Source of the DNA: Oscillospiraceae bacterium
GTDB lineage: Bacteria; Bacillota_A; Clostridia; Oscillospirales; Ruminococcaceae
Length of the DNA stretch: 5,804 nucleotides
Direction: 5' to 3'
Assembly: GCA_900766795.1 (NCBI GenBank)
Contig: CAAFWX010000246.1
Span: 1-5,804, forward strand
Of this stretch, positions 1-5,804 are shown piece by piece. The notes below the pieces were generated by a model. It made no database searches, was not told the DNA's origin, and saw only the letters and a program-made list of their open reading frames with translations. Numbering within the stretch: position 1 is the first letter of the stretch; every line of letters begins with the position of its first letter. The position numbers and the translations under genes were made by a program.

Positions 1-493
1 AATACGCCAGCAGCAGCGTTTTGCGCGCGGGTCGGTCGGCGGAATATTCCTCAATGGTTTTGGCGATAATCGCGCCGAGAGCGCCGAACGCATCGCCGCC
101 AAGCCTTATGCTGCTGCGAAAGCAGTCCACCCGCTTCGGCTCGACAACAAACAGAGCGTGAAATCCGGCAAGTGTGCGCACGTCGCTGTCAACGGCAAGC
201 AGCGCCTCGGGACGAAACATTATGTTGCAGATTCTGAACTTCTTCACATCCTCATAGCCGTGCTTTATCCCGCTGCCAATGCAGAACACATCTCCCCTGC
301 CGACGTTGAAACGCTCGTTTCCGACGACATGCCGAGCCGTACCCGAAAGCACAATCACAAGCTCGGAGAAGTCGGCGTGACCGTGCACAAAAAGCCCACT
401 GTCATGCCCGCCGTATTGGATAAAGAACGGGAAGCTTTCGTCACGGGTGAACTCGCTGAGAGTATAGTCCTGTCGGGTGGCTGTCTCAATCAT
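1..493 (-). CDS. AraC-family transcriptional regulator, N-terminal cupin part only (3' end cut by contig edge)
   Basis: This frame is open from an ATG at 493 to the left edge and gives 164 residues without a stop. It reads like the sugar-sensing cupin half of AraC/RhaR-type regulators. A short lead is followed by FFIQYGGHDSGLFVHGHADF (about 23-42), then ELVIVLSG (44-51), a GDVF turn (67-70), KHGY (77-80) and ICNIMF (88-93). Residues 94-164 look like the linker and the helices before the DNA-binding domain. Family members are usually about 270-300 residues with two C-terminal helix-turn-helix motifs, so roughly 110-130 residues, including all DNA contacts, lie outside the window. The ATG overlaps the metH stop (ATGATTGA, 8 nt) and has no good Shine-Dalgarno, so translation probably depends on ribosomes finishing metH. 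The next in-frame Met lies inside the cupin, which supports this start. Family assignment is fairly firm; the ligand and target genes are unknown. Confidence 0.8.
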   Translation of the reverse strand, partial: MIETATRQDYTLSEFTRDESFPFFIQYGGHDSGLFVHGHADFSELVIVLSGTARHVVGNERFNVGRGDVFCIGSGIKHGYEDVKKFRICNIMFRPEALLAVDSDVRTLAGFHALFVVEPKRVDCFRSSIRLGGDAFGALGAIIAKTIEEYSADRPARKTLLLAY

Positions 494-2879
494 GCCCGTA
501 GACGCGCTTTGCGATGTCAACGGTTTCCTTTGCGTCCTTCGCGTAGAAATCCGCGCCGATTTTCTCGGCATACTCGGGGGTAAGCACTGCGCCGCCAACA
601 ACAACCTTGCAGTTTACGTTGTTCTCACGCAGCAGCTTTATGGTGTTCTCCATGGACTTCAGCGTTGTCGTCATCAGCGCGGAAAGCCCCACAAGCCGCA
701 CATCATACTTTATCGCCGCGTCCACAACTGCCTGATAGTCAACGTCTTTTCCGAGGTCGATTACCTCAAAGCCGTAGTTTTCGAGCAGGGTCTTTACGAT
801 GTTCTTTCCGATGTCGTGGATATCTCCCTTTACGGTGCACAGGACTACCCTGCCGCGGCTCTCGCTTTCGCCGCCGCTGCGGGCGATGTGCTGCTTTATC
901 ACGTCAAACGCCGCCTGTGCCGCGCCCGCGCTCTGGATAAGCTGGGGCAGGAATATCGTGCCTTTCTCAAAGCGCTCGCCCACTGCGTCCAGCGCGGGTA
1001 TCAGCATTTCGTTGATGACAGTCATTGCGTCGGTGCCGCCGTCAAGCAATGCCTGTGCCGCAGCCGCGCACTCTGCCTTTAGTCCCGCCGCAACCGCCGC
1101 GGGGATTCCTCCCTCAACTGCCGCGGGCGCGTTTGCGCTCTGCGCGGATTTCACGCTGCTTGTAATGATGTTGTCTGCGCCGAAGTGCTCGATAAAATCC
1201 GCGCCGTTTCGGTCATAGCCCGAAAGCAGACGGAACGCGCTAACTGCGCCCGCCATGGAAGCCACATTCGGATTCATGATGGGCAGCGAAAGTCCGTTGT
1301 TCATCGCCATCGTGAGGAACGTGGAGTTCACAAGCTCCCTGTTCGGCAGACCGAAAGAGATGTTGGACACGCCGAGCACGGTTTTAAGCCCAAGCTTTTC
1401 AGTCACCATCTTCACTGCCTTAAGCGTTTCCATAACCCCGTCCTGCTCGGCGGAAGCCGTGAGCGTTAGGCAGTCGATGTAGATATCCCGCTTCGGAATG
1501 CCGTATTCGAGGGCGCGGTTCATTATCTTCTCGGCGATTGCGAAGCGCTCCTCCGCTTTTTTGGGGATTCCGTTGCTGTCAAGGGTAAGTCCCACAACCG
1601 CCGCGCCGAATTTCTTTGCGAGCGGAAGCACCGTGGAGAGCTTTTCCTCCTCGCCGTTTACGGAGTTTATGATAGGCTTTCCCGCAACCACACGCAGCGC
1701 TGCTTCCAGAACGGGAAGCTCGGTGGTGTCGATTTGCAGCGGCGCGTCGGTAACGCTCTGAACAGCGTCCACCGCCGCAAGCATCATCTCCTTTTCGTCA
1801 ATATCGGGAAGTCCGACGTTGACGTCGAGTATCTCCGCGCCCGCGCTCGTCTGGTCGATTGCCTGACGCATGATATAGTCGAGGTCGCGGCGCTTGAGCG
1901 CTTCCTTGAAAAGCTTCTTTCCCGTGGGGTTTATGCGCTCGCCGATAATGCGCACGGTGTCAAGCTCAACCACCCTGCTTGCAGAGCAGACTGCGGCGGG
2001 GATTTCGTGATAAACGGGGGTGAATTTCTTTCCCTTAAGCCGCTTTGCAACTGCCGCAATGAAATCGGGGGAAGTTCCGCAGCAGCCGCCGAACAGCTTA
2101 ACGCCGAGCTTTGATATCTTCTCGATTTCCTCGGCGTATTCCTCGGGAGAAACGTTGTACTTGTTGGTGGCAGGGTCGGGAAGTCCCGCGTTCGGACGAA
2201 TGAGCACGGGTACGCTGCTCCACTTCATGATTTCCTCCGCAATGGGCATTGCCTCCGCAGGACCCAGAGAGCAGTTCATGCCGACAACATCTGCGCCCAT
2301 ACCCGCAAGGGTGAGCGCCATGCTTGCCGCAGAGCAGCCCGTAAAGGTGCGCAGCGACTGCTCAAAGGACATTGTGACAATAACAGGCAGGTCGGTGTTT
2401 TCCTTAGCCGCAAGAAGCGCGGTCTTTGCTTCCATGAGGTCGGTCATGGTTTCGATGGCGATTAAGTCCGCGCCGCGCCCTGCAATCATTATCTCCCTGA
2501 ACATATCGTAAGCTTCGTCAACGGGAAGGTCGCCAGTTGGGCGAAGCATTCTTCCGAGAGAGCCTACGTCCAGCGCAACCAGCGCGTCTGTGCCCTCGCA
2601 AGCCTTTCGCGCAAGCTCTATTCCCTTTTCGACAACCTCGGTGACGGTGTATTTGCTGTTTTTCAGCTTGTGGCGGTTTGCGCCGAAGGTGTTTGCGTAC
2701 ACCACCTGCGCGCCTGCCGCGATATAGCTTTTGTGAATATCAATCAGCAGGTCGGGGTTTGTGAAGTTCAGTTCCTCGGGAAGCCCGCCGAGCTTCAAGC
2801 CGCTTGCCTGAAGCATAGTTCCCATCGCTCCGTCAAGGATAATAAATTCATCGCCGCTTAAAAGTTCTTTGAAAGTCAT
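486..2879 (-). CDS. metH: Cobalamin-dependent methionine synthase (5-methyltetrahydrofolate-homocysteine methyltransferase), without reactivation domain
   Basis: This cytosolic enzyme moves the methyl group of 5-methyltetrahydrofolate to cobalamin and then to homocysteine, making methionine and tetrahydrofolate. The 797 residues show four modules. Residues 1-285 are the homocysteine S-methyltransferase barrel, with zinc ligands Cys203 (MNCSLGP) and Cys266/Cys267 (GGCCGTSP); the 63-residue gap matches that between Cys247 and Cys310 of E. coli MetH. Residues 308-575 are the pterin-binding barrel (IIGERINPTG at 311, DVNVG at 352, GVSNISFGLPNR at 503). Residues about 590-665 are the helical cap. 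Residues 676-797 are the B12-binding Rossmann domain with DIHDIG at 686-691, so His688 is the cobalt ligand, plus SAL at 733 and VGG at 761. The protein ends here, without the C-terminal AdoMet-binding reactivation domain of the roughly 1,200-residue enzyme; such short forms are known in Clostridia and Thermotoga. The start follows AAGAGGAG at 7-nt spacing, 17 bp after the GNAT stop. The frame is open further upstream, but that part is the GNAT gene read out of frame. Confidence 0.95.
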   Translation of the reverse strand: MTFKELLSGDEFIILDGAMGTMLQASGLKLGGLPEELNFTNPDLLIDIHKSYIAAGAQVVYANTFGANRHKLKNSKYTVTEVVEKGIELARKACEGTDALVALDVGSLGRMLRPTGDLPVDEAYDMFREIMIAGRGADLIAIETMTDLMEAKTALLAAKENTDLPVIVTMSFEQSLRTFTGCSAASMALTLAGMGADVVGMNCSLGPAEAMPIAEEIMKWSSVPVLIRPNAGLPDPATNKYNVSPEEYAEEIEKISKLGVKLFGGCCGTSPDFIAAVAKRLKGKKFTPVYHEIPAAVCSASRVVELDTVRIIGERINPTGKKLFKEALKRRDLDYIMRQAIDQTSAGAEILDVNVGLPDIDEKEMMLAAVDAVQSVTDAPLQIDTTELPVLEAALRVVAGKPIINSVNGEEEKLSTVLPLAKKFGAAVVGLTLDSNGIPKKAEERFAIAEKIMNRALEYGIPKRDIYIDCLTLTASAEQDGVMETLKAVKMVTEKLGLKTVLGVSNISFGLPNRELVNSTFLTMAMNNGLSLPIMNPNVASMAGAVSAFRLLSGYDRNGADFIEHFGADNIITSSVKSAQSANAPAAVEGGIPAAVAAGLKAECAAAAQALLDGGTDAMTVINEMLIPALDAVGERFEKGTIFLPQLIQSAGAAQAAFDVIKQHIARSGGESESRGRVVLCTVKGDIHDIGKNIVKTLLENYGFEVIDLGKDVDYQAVVDAAIKYDVRLVGLSALMTTTLKSMENTIKLLRENNVNCKVVVGGAVLTPEYAEKIGADFYAKDAKETVDIAKRVYGHD

Positions 2880-2886
2880 TGTGTTG

Positions 2887-2894
2887 CTCCTCTT
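2887..2894 (-). promoter_or_regulatory. Ribosome binding site of metH
   Basis: AAGAGGAG lies 7 nt before the ATG at 2879. It fixes the metH start, because the reading frame stays open for more than 100 further codons upstream with no family-like residues. The site lies in the 17-bp gap after the GNAT stop codon. Confidence 0.85.
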
Positions 2895-2896
2895 GT

Positions 2897-3343
2897 TCAG
2901 TTTTCGTGAATATAAATCCGGGACATTTCCTCGTCGCCGTCGCCCTGCACCATGCAGTAGAATTTCCATCCGTAACGCTCGTAGAACGAATCGTGCGAGG
3001 TCACAAGGTACAGCGTGTTTATCCCACGCTGCGCCATATCCGCGCAGACAAACCGCAGCAGTTCCCCCGCGATTCCCCGACAGCGGTATTGCTCCTCGAC
3101 ATAGACCGCACAGACGTTTGGGGCGAGGTCTTTTCGCGGGTGGAAGTCGTTTTCGATTACGCCAAGCCCGCCCGCGATAATGTCGCCGTCCATTGCCGCG
3201 TACCACTGCGGGATATATCCTCCGCCAAGGCACTCGTCCATGCTGTCAAGATACGCCTGCTCGGGTATCCACCACTTCTCGTGAAACCAAGCCGCGAGCC
3301 GCTCCCGAAGCTCGGGGTGCTCTCTGAGCCGTTTTATCTCCAT
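2897..3343 (-). CDS. GNAT-family N-acetyltransferase, substrate unknown
   Basis: This is a complete 148-residue single-domain protein of the GCN5-related N-acetyltransferase fold, which moves an acetyl group from acetyl-CoA to an amine. The acetyl-CoA pyrophosphate loop (motif A) is at 79-98 (AVYVEEQYRCRGIAGELLRF), with the R-x-x-G-x-A signature at 87-92. A motif-B-like stretch, LYLVTSHDSFYERYGW, follows at 111-126, and the Tyr/Tyr pair there is in the usual place for the catalytic acid and CoA contacts. The WYAAMDGDIIAGGLGVIEND segment (47-66) forms the central strands. It starts at an ATG 5 nt after a strong AAAGGAGA site and is the first gene after the 80-bp gap, with metH starting 17 bp downstream, so the two are probably co-transcribed. 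Nothing in the sequence indicates the substrate, which could be a small molecule, antibiotic, peptide or protein N-terminus. The fold is confident; the role is not. Confidence 0.88.
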   Translation of the reverse strand: MEIKRLREHPELRERLAAWFHEKWWIPEQAYLDSMDECLGGGYIPQWYAAMDGDIIAGGLGVIENDFHPRKDLAPNVCAVYVEEQYRCRGIAGELLRFVCADMAQRGINTLYLVTSHDSFYERYGWKFYCMVQGDGDEEMSRIYIHEN

Positions 3344-3385
3344 GCCGCTCTCCTTTCGCGTGTGACTCCCCGGTACATTTTCCCT

Positions 3386-3402
3386 GCGTGGTTATACCAC
3401 GC
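3386..3402. repeat. Perfect 17-bp palindrome over the candidate -10 (possible operator)
   Basis: On the minus strand the sequence reads GCGTGGTATAACCACGC: two perfect 7-bp arms, GCGTGGT and ACCACGC, around a 3-bp ATA centre. It is the only clear inverted repeat in the 80-bp gap between the membrane protein gene and the GNAT gene. Neither strand has a T-run after the stem (AGGGAAAATG on the minus strand, TTGCTCAATA on the plus strand), so it is unlikely to be an intrinsic terminator. A dimeric repressor site covering the -10 element is the natural reading, but this is inference. Confidence 0.5.
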
Positions 3403-3418
3403 TTGCTCAATAACACAA
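3391..3418 (-). promoter_or_regulatory. Candidate sigma-A type promoter with extended -10, for the GNAT-metH-araC genes
   Basis: The minus strand has TGGTATAAC at 3399-3391. This is an extended -10 (TGn followed by TATAAC, five of six consensus bases). A weak -35, TTGTGT at 3418-3413, sits 16 bp upstream and matches only at TTG. Transcription would begin near 3384, leaving a 5' leader of about 40 nt before the GNAT ATG, too short for a cobalamin or SAM riboswitch. The -10 lies inside the 17-bp palindrome. This comes from consensus matching by eye and is moderately likely. Confidence 0.45.
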
Positions 3419-3423
3419 AAATC

Positions 3424-4713
3424 TCATTTCAGCTCGTCAATGATTTGCTCCTGCGCGGAAAGCTCCTGCGCGGTGGGAACGCGCCCGCCGTAACGCACGT
3501 CGTTGTATACACTCACCATCACGTTGATATCCTCCCTGCGAAACGCGCTCGCGCCCTTTTTGCTGTGGGCAGTGGTGGTGTCGGTGAGCGTTGGCGCAAA
3601 GGGAGAACGCTCTAATCTGCGCAGGAAAAGAGCGTAGCCCATGCGGTATTTCGCTACGGGGTCGCTCTCTTTTTTATAGCGCTTCAAAAGCTGCTGCTCG
3701 GATTTTTTCTTCGTGCGGAAGCTGTCACTGCGGGTGCGCGCGTCGGAAACTTCATCAACAAAGGGCACCTCGTCAGGGACAGCGCTCTCGGCAAAAAGCG
3801 GAGCGAGCGCCCCTTTGATAAGCTCCCAGATAACGTGTCGGAAGCAGAAAACAACGCCTGCAACAAATACAAACAAAAGCGCATTCAGCAGCTCGGCGGG
3901 GATTCCGTCAAGGAAAGAGTATTTCATCTGTTCCTCGCTGTGCTCGAATGACGGCTCGTCGGTTGAGGGCGTGCCTTCGTTTTTAATAAGCGAGAGAATG
4001 AACCCCAAAAGCGCTGATATTCCCTCGCCGATAAGCCTTGCAAGCGGCTTCGCGAACAAAAAAAGTCCCACCGTCACAAGGCAGATTGCCGCTATAAGCA
4101 GCGCATTGTAGCTGCGAAGCCCTGTGGGAAGCACCGAGCGCCCCGCGTCGCGCTGGGCGGTGCGCATGTCGATGTTGGTCTGGTTTGTCAGCACCGCCGC
4201 GAGCACGATAATCACGCCGAAGCAAAAGCAAAGCTGAAACCCGCCCGCAGACATAATCTCCTCGTCATGGGTGAACCACAGCGTTGCCGAGCAGACAAGG
4301 GCCGTCACGAAGAACAGCACAAACCACCCTCGCGAGAACACATCACTGTAAACGAAGCCTGCGGTATGGTGCCCGCCGTAATATGCAATAATGCAGGCGG
4401 GAAAGATGTAGAAATAAAGCCCCGTCGGAAATCCTGCCAGCGCGACAGCCGCAATAAACGCTCCCGCGGGAATTACGACAGCCACCCGCGAAGCGAACAT
4501 CACCCTGCCGCGGCGCTTTCCGAAATCGCGGCTTTTCGCCAGTTCTGCCGCAAGCCGCCCAAGCGAAAAGAATGCCCCGAACACCGCGAAATAGACGAGA
4601 TAGCGCCATAATCGAAACTCCCCGAAGCACGCGCCCTCGCTCGCGCACGCAAACGGAAACAGCGTCAGAATCAGCCCGGCGACCGAAGCCGAGTAAAGAG
4701 CCTTGCTGTTCAA
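3424..4713 (-). CDS. Polytopic membrane protein with DUF4129-like C-terminal domain, partner of the DUF58 gene
   Basis: The 429-residue protein is mostly hydrophobic. About eight or nine membrane segments can be seen, at roughly 7-25, 37-56, 73-94, 97-115, 130-147, 156-176, 202-222, possibly 230-243, and 272-294. A charged tail follows (295-429), where YRMGYALFLRRLERS (356-370) and the near-terminal VYNDVRYGGRVPTAQEL (402-418) resemble the short helical DUF4129 domain. A soluble acidic loop (245-268) separates the last two segments. DUF4129 membrane proteins recur beside DUF58 proteins, MoxR ATPases and transglutaminases in envelope-related clusters, which fits here, but the molecular function is not established. 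Translation begins at TTG, overlapping the DUF58 stop by 4 nt (TTGA). A strong GGGAGGTGA site 6 nt upstream supports that rare start, and the next in-frame Met is 72 residues in, after two membrane segments. The membrane topology is firm; the DUF4129 label is moderate. Confidence 0.72.
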   Translation of the reverse strand: MNSKALYSASVAGLILTLFPFACASEGACFGEFRLWRYLVYFAVFGAFFSLGRLAAELAKSRDFGKRRGRVMFASRVAVVIPAGAFIAAVALAGFPTGLYFYIFPACIIAYYGGHHTAGFVYSDVFSRGWFVLFFVTALVCSATLWFTHDEEIMSAGGFQLCFCFGVIIVLAAVLTNQTNIDMRTAQRDAGRSVLPTGLRSYNALLIAAICLVTVGLFLFAKPLARLIGEGISALLGFILSLIKNEGTPSTDEPSFEHSEEQMKYSFLDGIPAELLNALLFVFVAGVVFCFRHVIWELIKGALAPLFAESAVPDEVPFVDEVSDARTRSDSFRTKKKSEQQLLKRYKKESDPVAKYRMGYALFLRRLERSPFAPTLTDTTTAHSKKGASAFRREDINVMVSVYNDVRYGGRVPTAQELSAQEQIIDELK

Positions 4714-5773
4714 TCCTCGTCACCTCCCTCGGGGGGATAATATCTGCGCGGAATCCTCAGCGCCTCGAACTGCTCGATTTCATCGGGATTCGTCGCATAT
4801 ACCGTGCAGCACTTCCCCGCAGCCTGCGCCGCGCAAAGCGCCTGCGCCGTCTTTTCACTCAGGAAATGGGTGATGAAAATGATATCGGTGAAGCTGCGGA
4901 AATCCTGCCGCTGCATAAAGTCGTCGATATGCTCGCCGCAGCCGTTTTTCAGTTCCGCAAGCGCACGAAGCACCGTCAGCGTGTGCTCATAGCCCGAGGA
5001 CGGCTCAATATGCAGCTCCTTTGCGGAGTTTGCCAGAAAGCCCACCTCGGTGCGGCTTGAATAGCAGCAATCGAGAATATACGCCGCCGCTTTGATTTCT
5101 CCCTCAAGCACCGACACCGAAAGCCGCTGGCGCTCGTTGTGATAGCTTCGCTGAAGATTCATCACCACAAGCACCCTGCGCTCGGTGGTGAACTCGCTGT
5201 TGTATACCATAAGAGCGCCCGTGCGCGCCGTCTGCGCCCAGTGAATCCTGTTCATCGGCTCGCGCCCGGTATACTCCTTCGCGCCAGAGATGACGAACGG
5301 GTCGGGCAGCACAAAGCGCTGCACCTGTGCGTCACCGATAAACGCTTCGGCGGACAGGCTGCCTCTTTCCATGTCCGAGGGCACGGGAAGCACCCGCACG
5401 CTCTGAGAAAGCTTGAACACCGCCGCTTGTCTGACAAGCCCGAAAAGGTCGCTCACGGTCACGGTCGCGTCCTCAAAGGCAAAAACTCCGCGCTTCTCGC
5501 ACTTAACACGCCACACGCGACGGCACTTCTGCCAGCCCTTGAGCACAAAAATGCTGCCCACTAGCCCGCGCTGCTCGGTGTTGTCGCGCCTGCTGTCGGA
5601 GCTGTCCGACATACCCCTGAATGTGAGCCAGCGTGAGCACCGTATCTCGCTGCGTATCCACGGAAGCGGCAGCCACTTGGCGTTCTCCACTTCCTCGGTG
5701 ACCTCGATTTCCTCCCCCTCAAAGGCTTCGCATACATTGACGGAAAGCTTATAGCTAAGGTTTTTCAGCCCCA
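4710..5773 (-). CDS. DUF58-domain protein, N-terminus missing at contig edge
   Basis: About 353 residues are visible and the true start is off the contig. The DUF58 signature is clear: AKEYTGREPMNRIHWAQTAR (165-184, counting from the TTG at 5774-5772), followed by TGALMVYNSEF and the strand VLVVMNL (201-207). Upstream are family-typical stretches: FEGEEIEVTEEVENAKWLPLPW (18-39), KRGVFAFEDATVTVSDLFGLVR (94-115) and the VRVLPVP strand (126-132). The C-terminal half looks like a von Willebrand A-type fold, but VLVVMNL lacks the D-x-S-x-S metal site expected after that strand. Family members usually begin with a two-helix membrane hairpin, which would account for the roughly 30-60 residues lost here. 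DUF58 proteins typically sit beside MoxR AAA ATPases and are thought to act with them at the envelope; the exact role is unknown. The TTG 'start' at 5774 is an artefact, because its first base belongs to the adapter. The stop overlaps the downstream membrane protein start. Confidence 0.88.
4720..4728 (-). promoter_or_regulatory. Ribosome binding site supporting a TTG start
   Basis: GGGAGGTGA lies 6 nt before the TTG at 4713, inside the last codons of the DUF58 gene (encoding its EGGDED tail). This near-perfect anti-16S match is the main reason for accepting TTG as the start of the membrane protein gene. Confidence 0.85.
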
Positions 5774-5804
5774 AGATCGGAAGAGCACACGTCTGAACTC
5801 CAGT
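5774..5804 (+). other. Illumina TruSeq adapter remnant at contig end (not genomic)
   Basis: From 5774 the plus strand reads AGATCGGAAGAGC and continues with ACACGTCTGAACTCCAGT, which is the standard TruSeq Read 1 3' adapter for 31 bases up to the contig end. The leading A may be the A-tail added during library preparation, so genomic sequence ends at 5773 or 5774. The adapter stays open in the DUF58 frame on the minus strand and would encode TGVQTCALPI, so gene callers can fuse those residues to the protein. Confidence 0.98.

Noticed and set aside
158..3180. Many long open frames on the plus strand opposite araC, metH and the GNAT gene
   Set aside because: They mirror well-supported minus-strand genes in GC-rich sequence, lack recognisable domains and have Arg/Pro/Ser-rich or low-complexity translations typical of shadows.
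2880..3233. In-frame N-terminal extension of metH by over 100 residues
   Set aside because: The extension is rich in Arg, Gly and Pro, matches nothing in MetH, and coincides with the GNAT gene in another frame. The ATG at 2879 has a good ribosome site and begins the typical MetH N-terminus.
3386..3402. The palindrome as an intrinsic terminator for the DUF58-DUF4129 genes
   Set aside because: The stem is only 7 bp with a 3-nt loop, and no T-run follows it on either strand. The overlap with a -10-like element fits an operator better.
3344..3423. Cobalamin or SAM riboswitch ahead of the metH operon
   Set aside because: The gap is only 80 bp with a predicted leader of about 40 nt. That is too short for either riboswitch, and no B12-box or S-box-like sequence is visible.
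4723..4736. Possible hairpin from the C-run and the GGGAGG of the membrane protein ribosome site
   Set aside because: Pairing is limited to about three or four G-C pairs over a tiny loop, and the bases are fully explained by codons for the DUF58 tail (PPEGG) and the Shine-Dalgarno.
1..5804. A novel defence, mobile or biosynthetic system
   Set aside because: All five genes fall into known families with intact or edge-truncated frames. No repeats, transposase, integrase, toxin-antitoxin pair or clustered unknown genes are present.

Overview
This is a short, GC-rich contig with five genes, all on the minus strand, so transcription runs from the right end to the left. Clear Shine-Dalgarno sequences (AAAGGAG, AAGAGGAG, GGGAGGTGA), tight gene packing and the protein repertoire suggest a Gram-positive anaerobe, most likely a Clostridia or Oscillospirales/Ruminococcaceae-like gut or rumen bacterium. 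That placement is inference from gene style, not from a marker gene. The window looks like a whole assembled contig: its right end is sequencing adapter and its left end cuts through a gene.

Right to left in transcription order, positions 5774-5804 are Illumina TruSeq adapter and not genome. Next is a DUF58 protein truncated at its N-terminus by the contig edge (5773 down to 4710). Its stop overlaps by 4 nt the TTG start of a polytopic membrane protein with a DUF4129-like C-terminal domain (4713-3424). These two belong to the widespread MoxR/DUF58/DUF4129/transglutaminase type of envelope-associated cluster. An 80-bp gap (3344-3423) follows, with a candidate extended -10 promoter embedded in a perfect 17-bp palindrome. 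It precedes a second probable operon: a small GNAT acetyltransferase (3343-2897), a cobalamin-dependent methionine synthase MetH without the reactivation domain (2879-486), and the cupin-containing N-terminal part of an AraC-family regulator (493 to the left edge), whose ATG overlaps the metH stop by 8 nt.

The functional core is methionine/one-carbon metabolism. MetH moves a methyl group from methyltetrahydrofolate through cobalamin to homocysteine. Because this version stops after the B12 domain, it needs a separate reactivation partner that is not in the window. The GNAT and AraC genes are linked to metH by position only; no biochemical link is visible. The DUF58-DUF4129 pair is a separate module that may read through into the metH operon, because I see no convincing terminator between them.

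No mobile element, CRISPR array, tRNA, rRNA or riboswitch was recognised, and I see no convincing undescribed system. The points most worth a second look are the adapter at the contig end, which creates a false start or false residues in the DUF58 gene, the palindrome over the promoter, the MetH domain truncation, and the coupled metH-araC junction.
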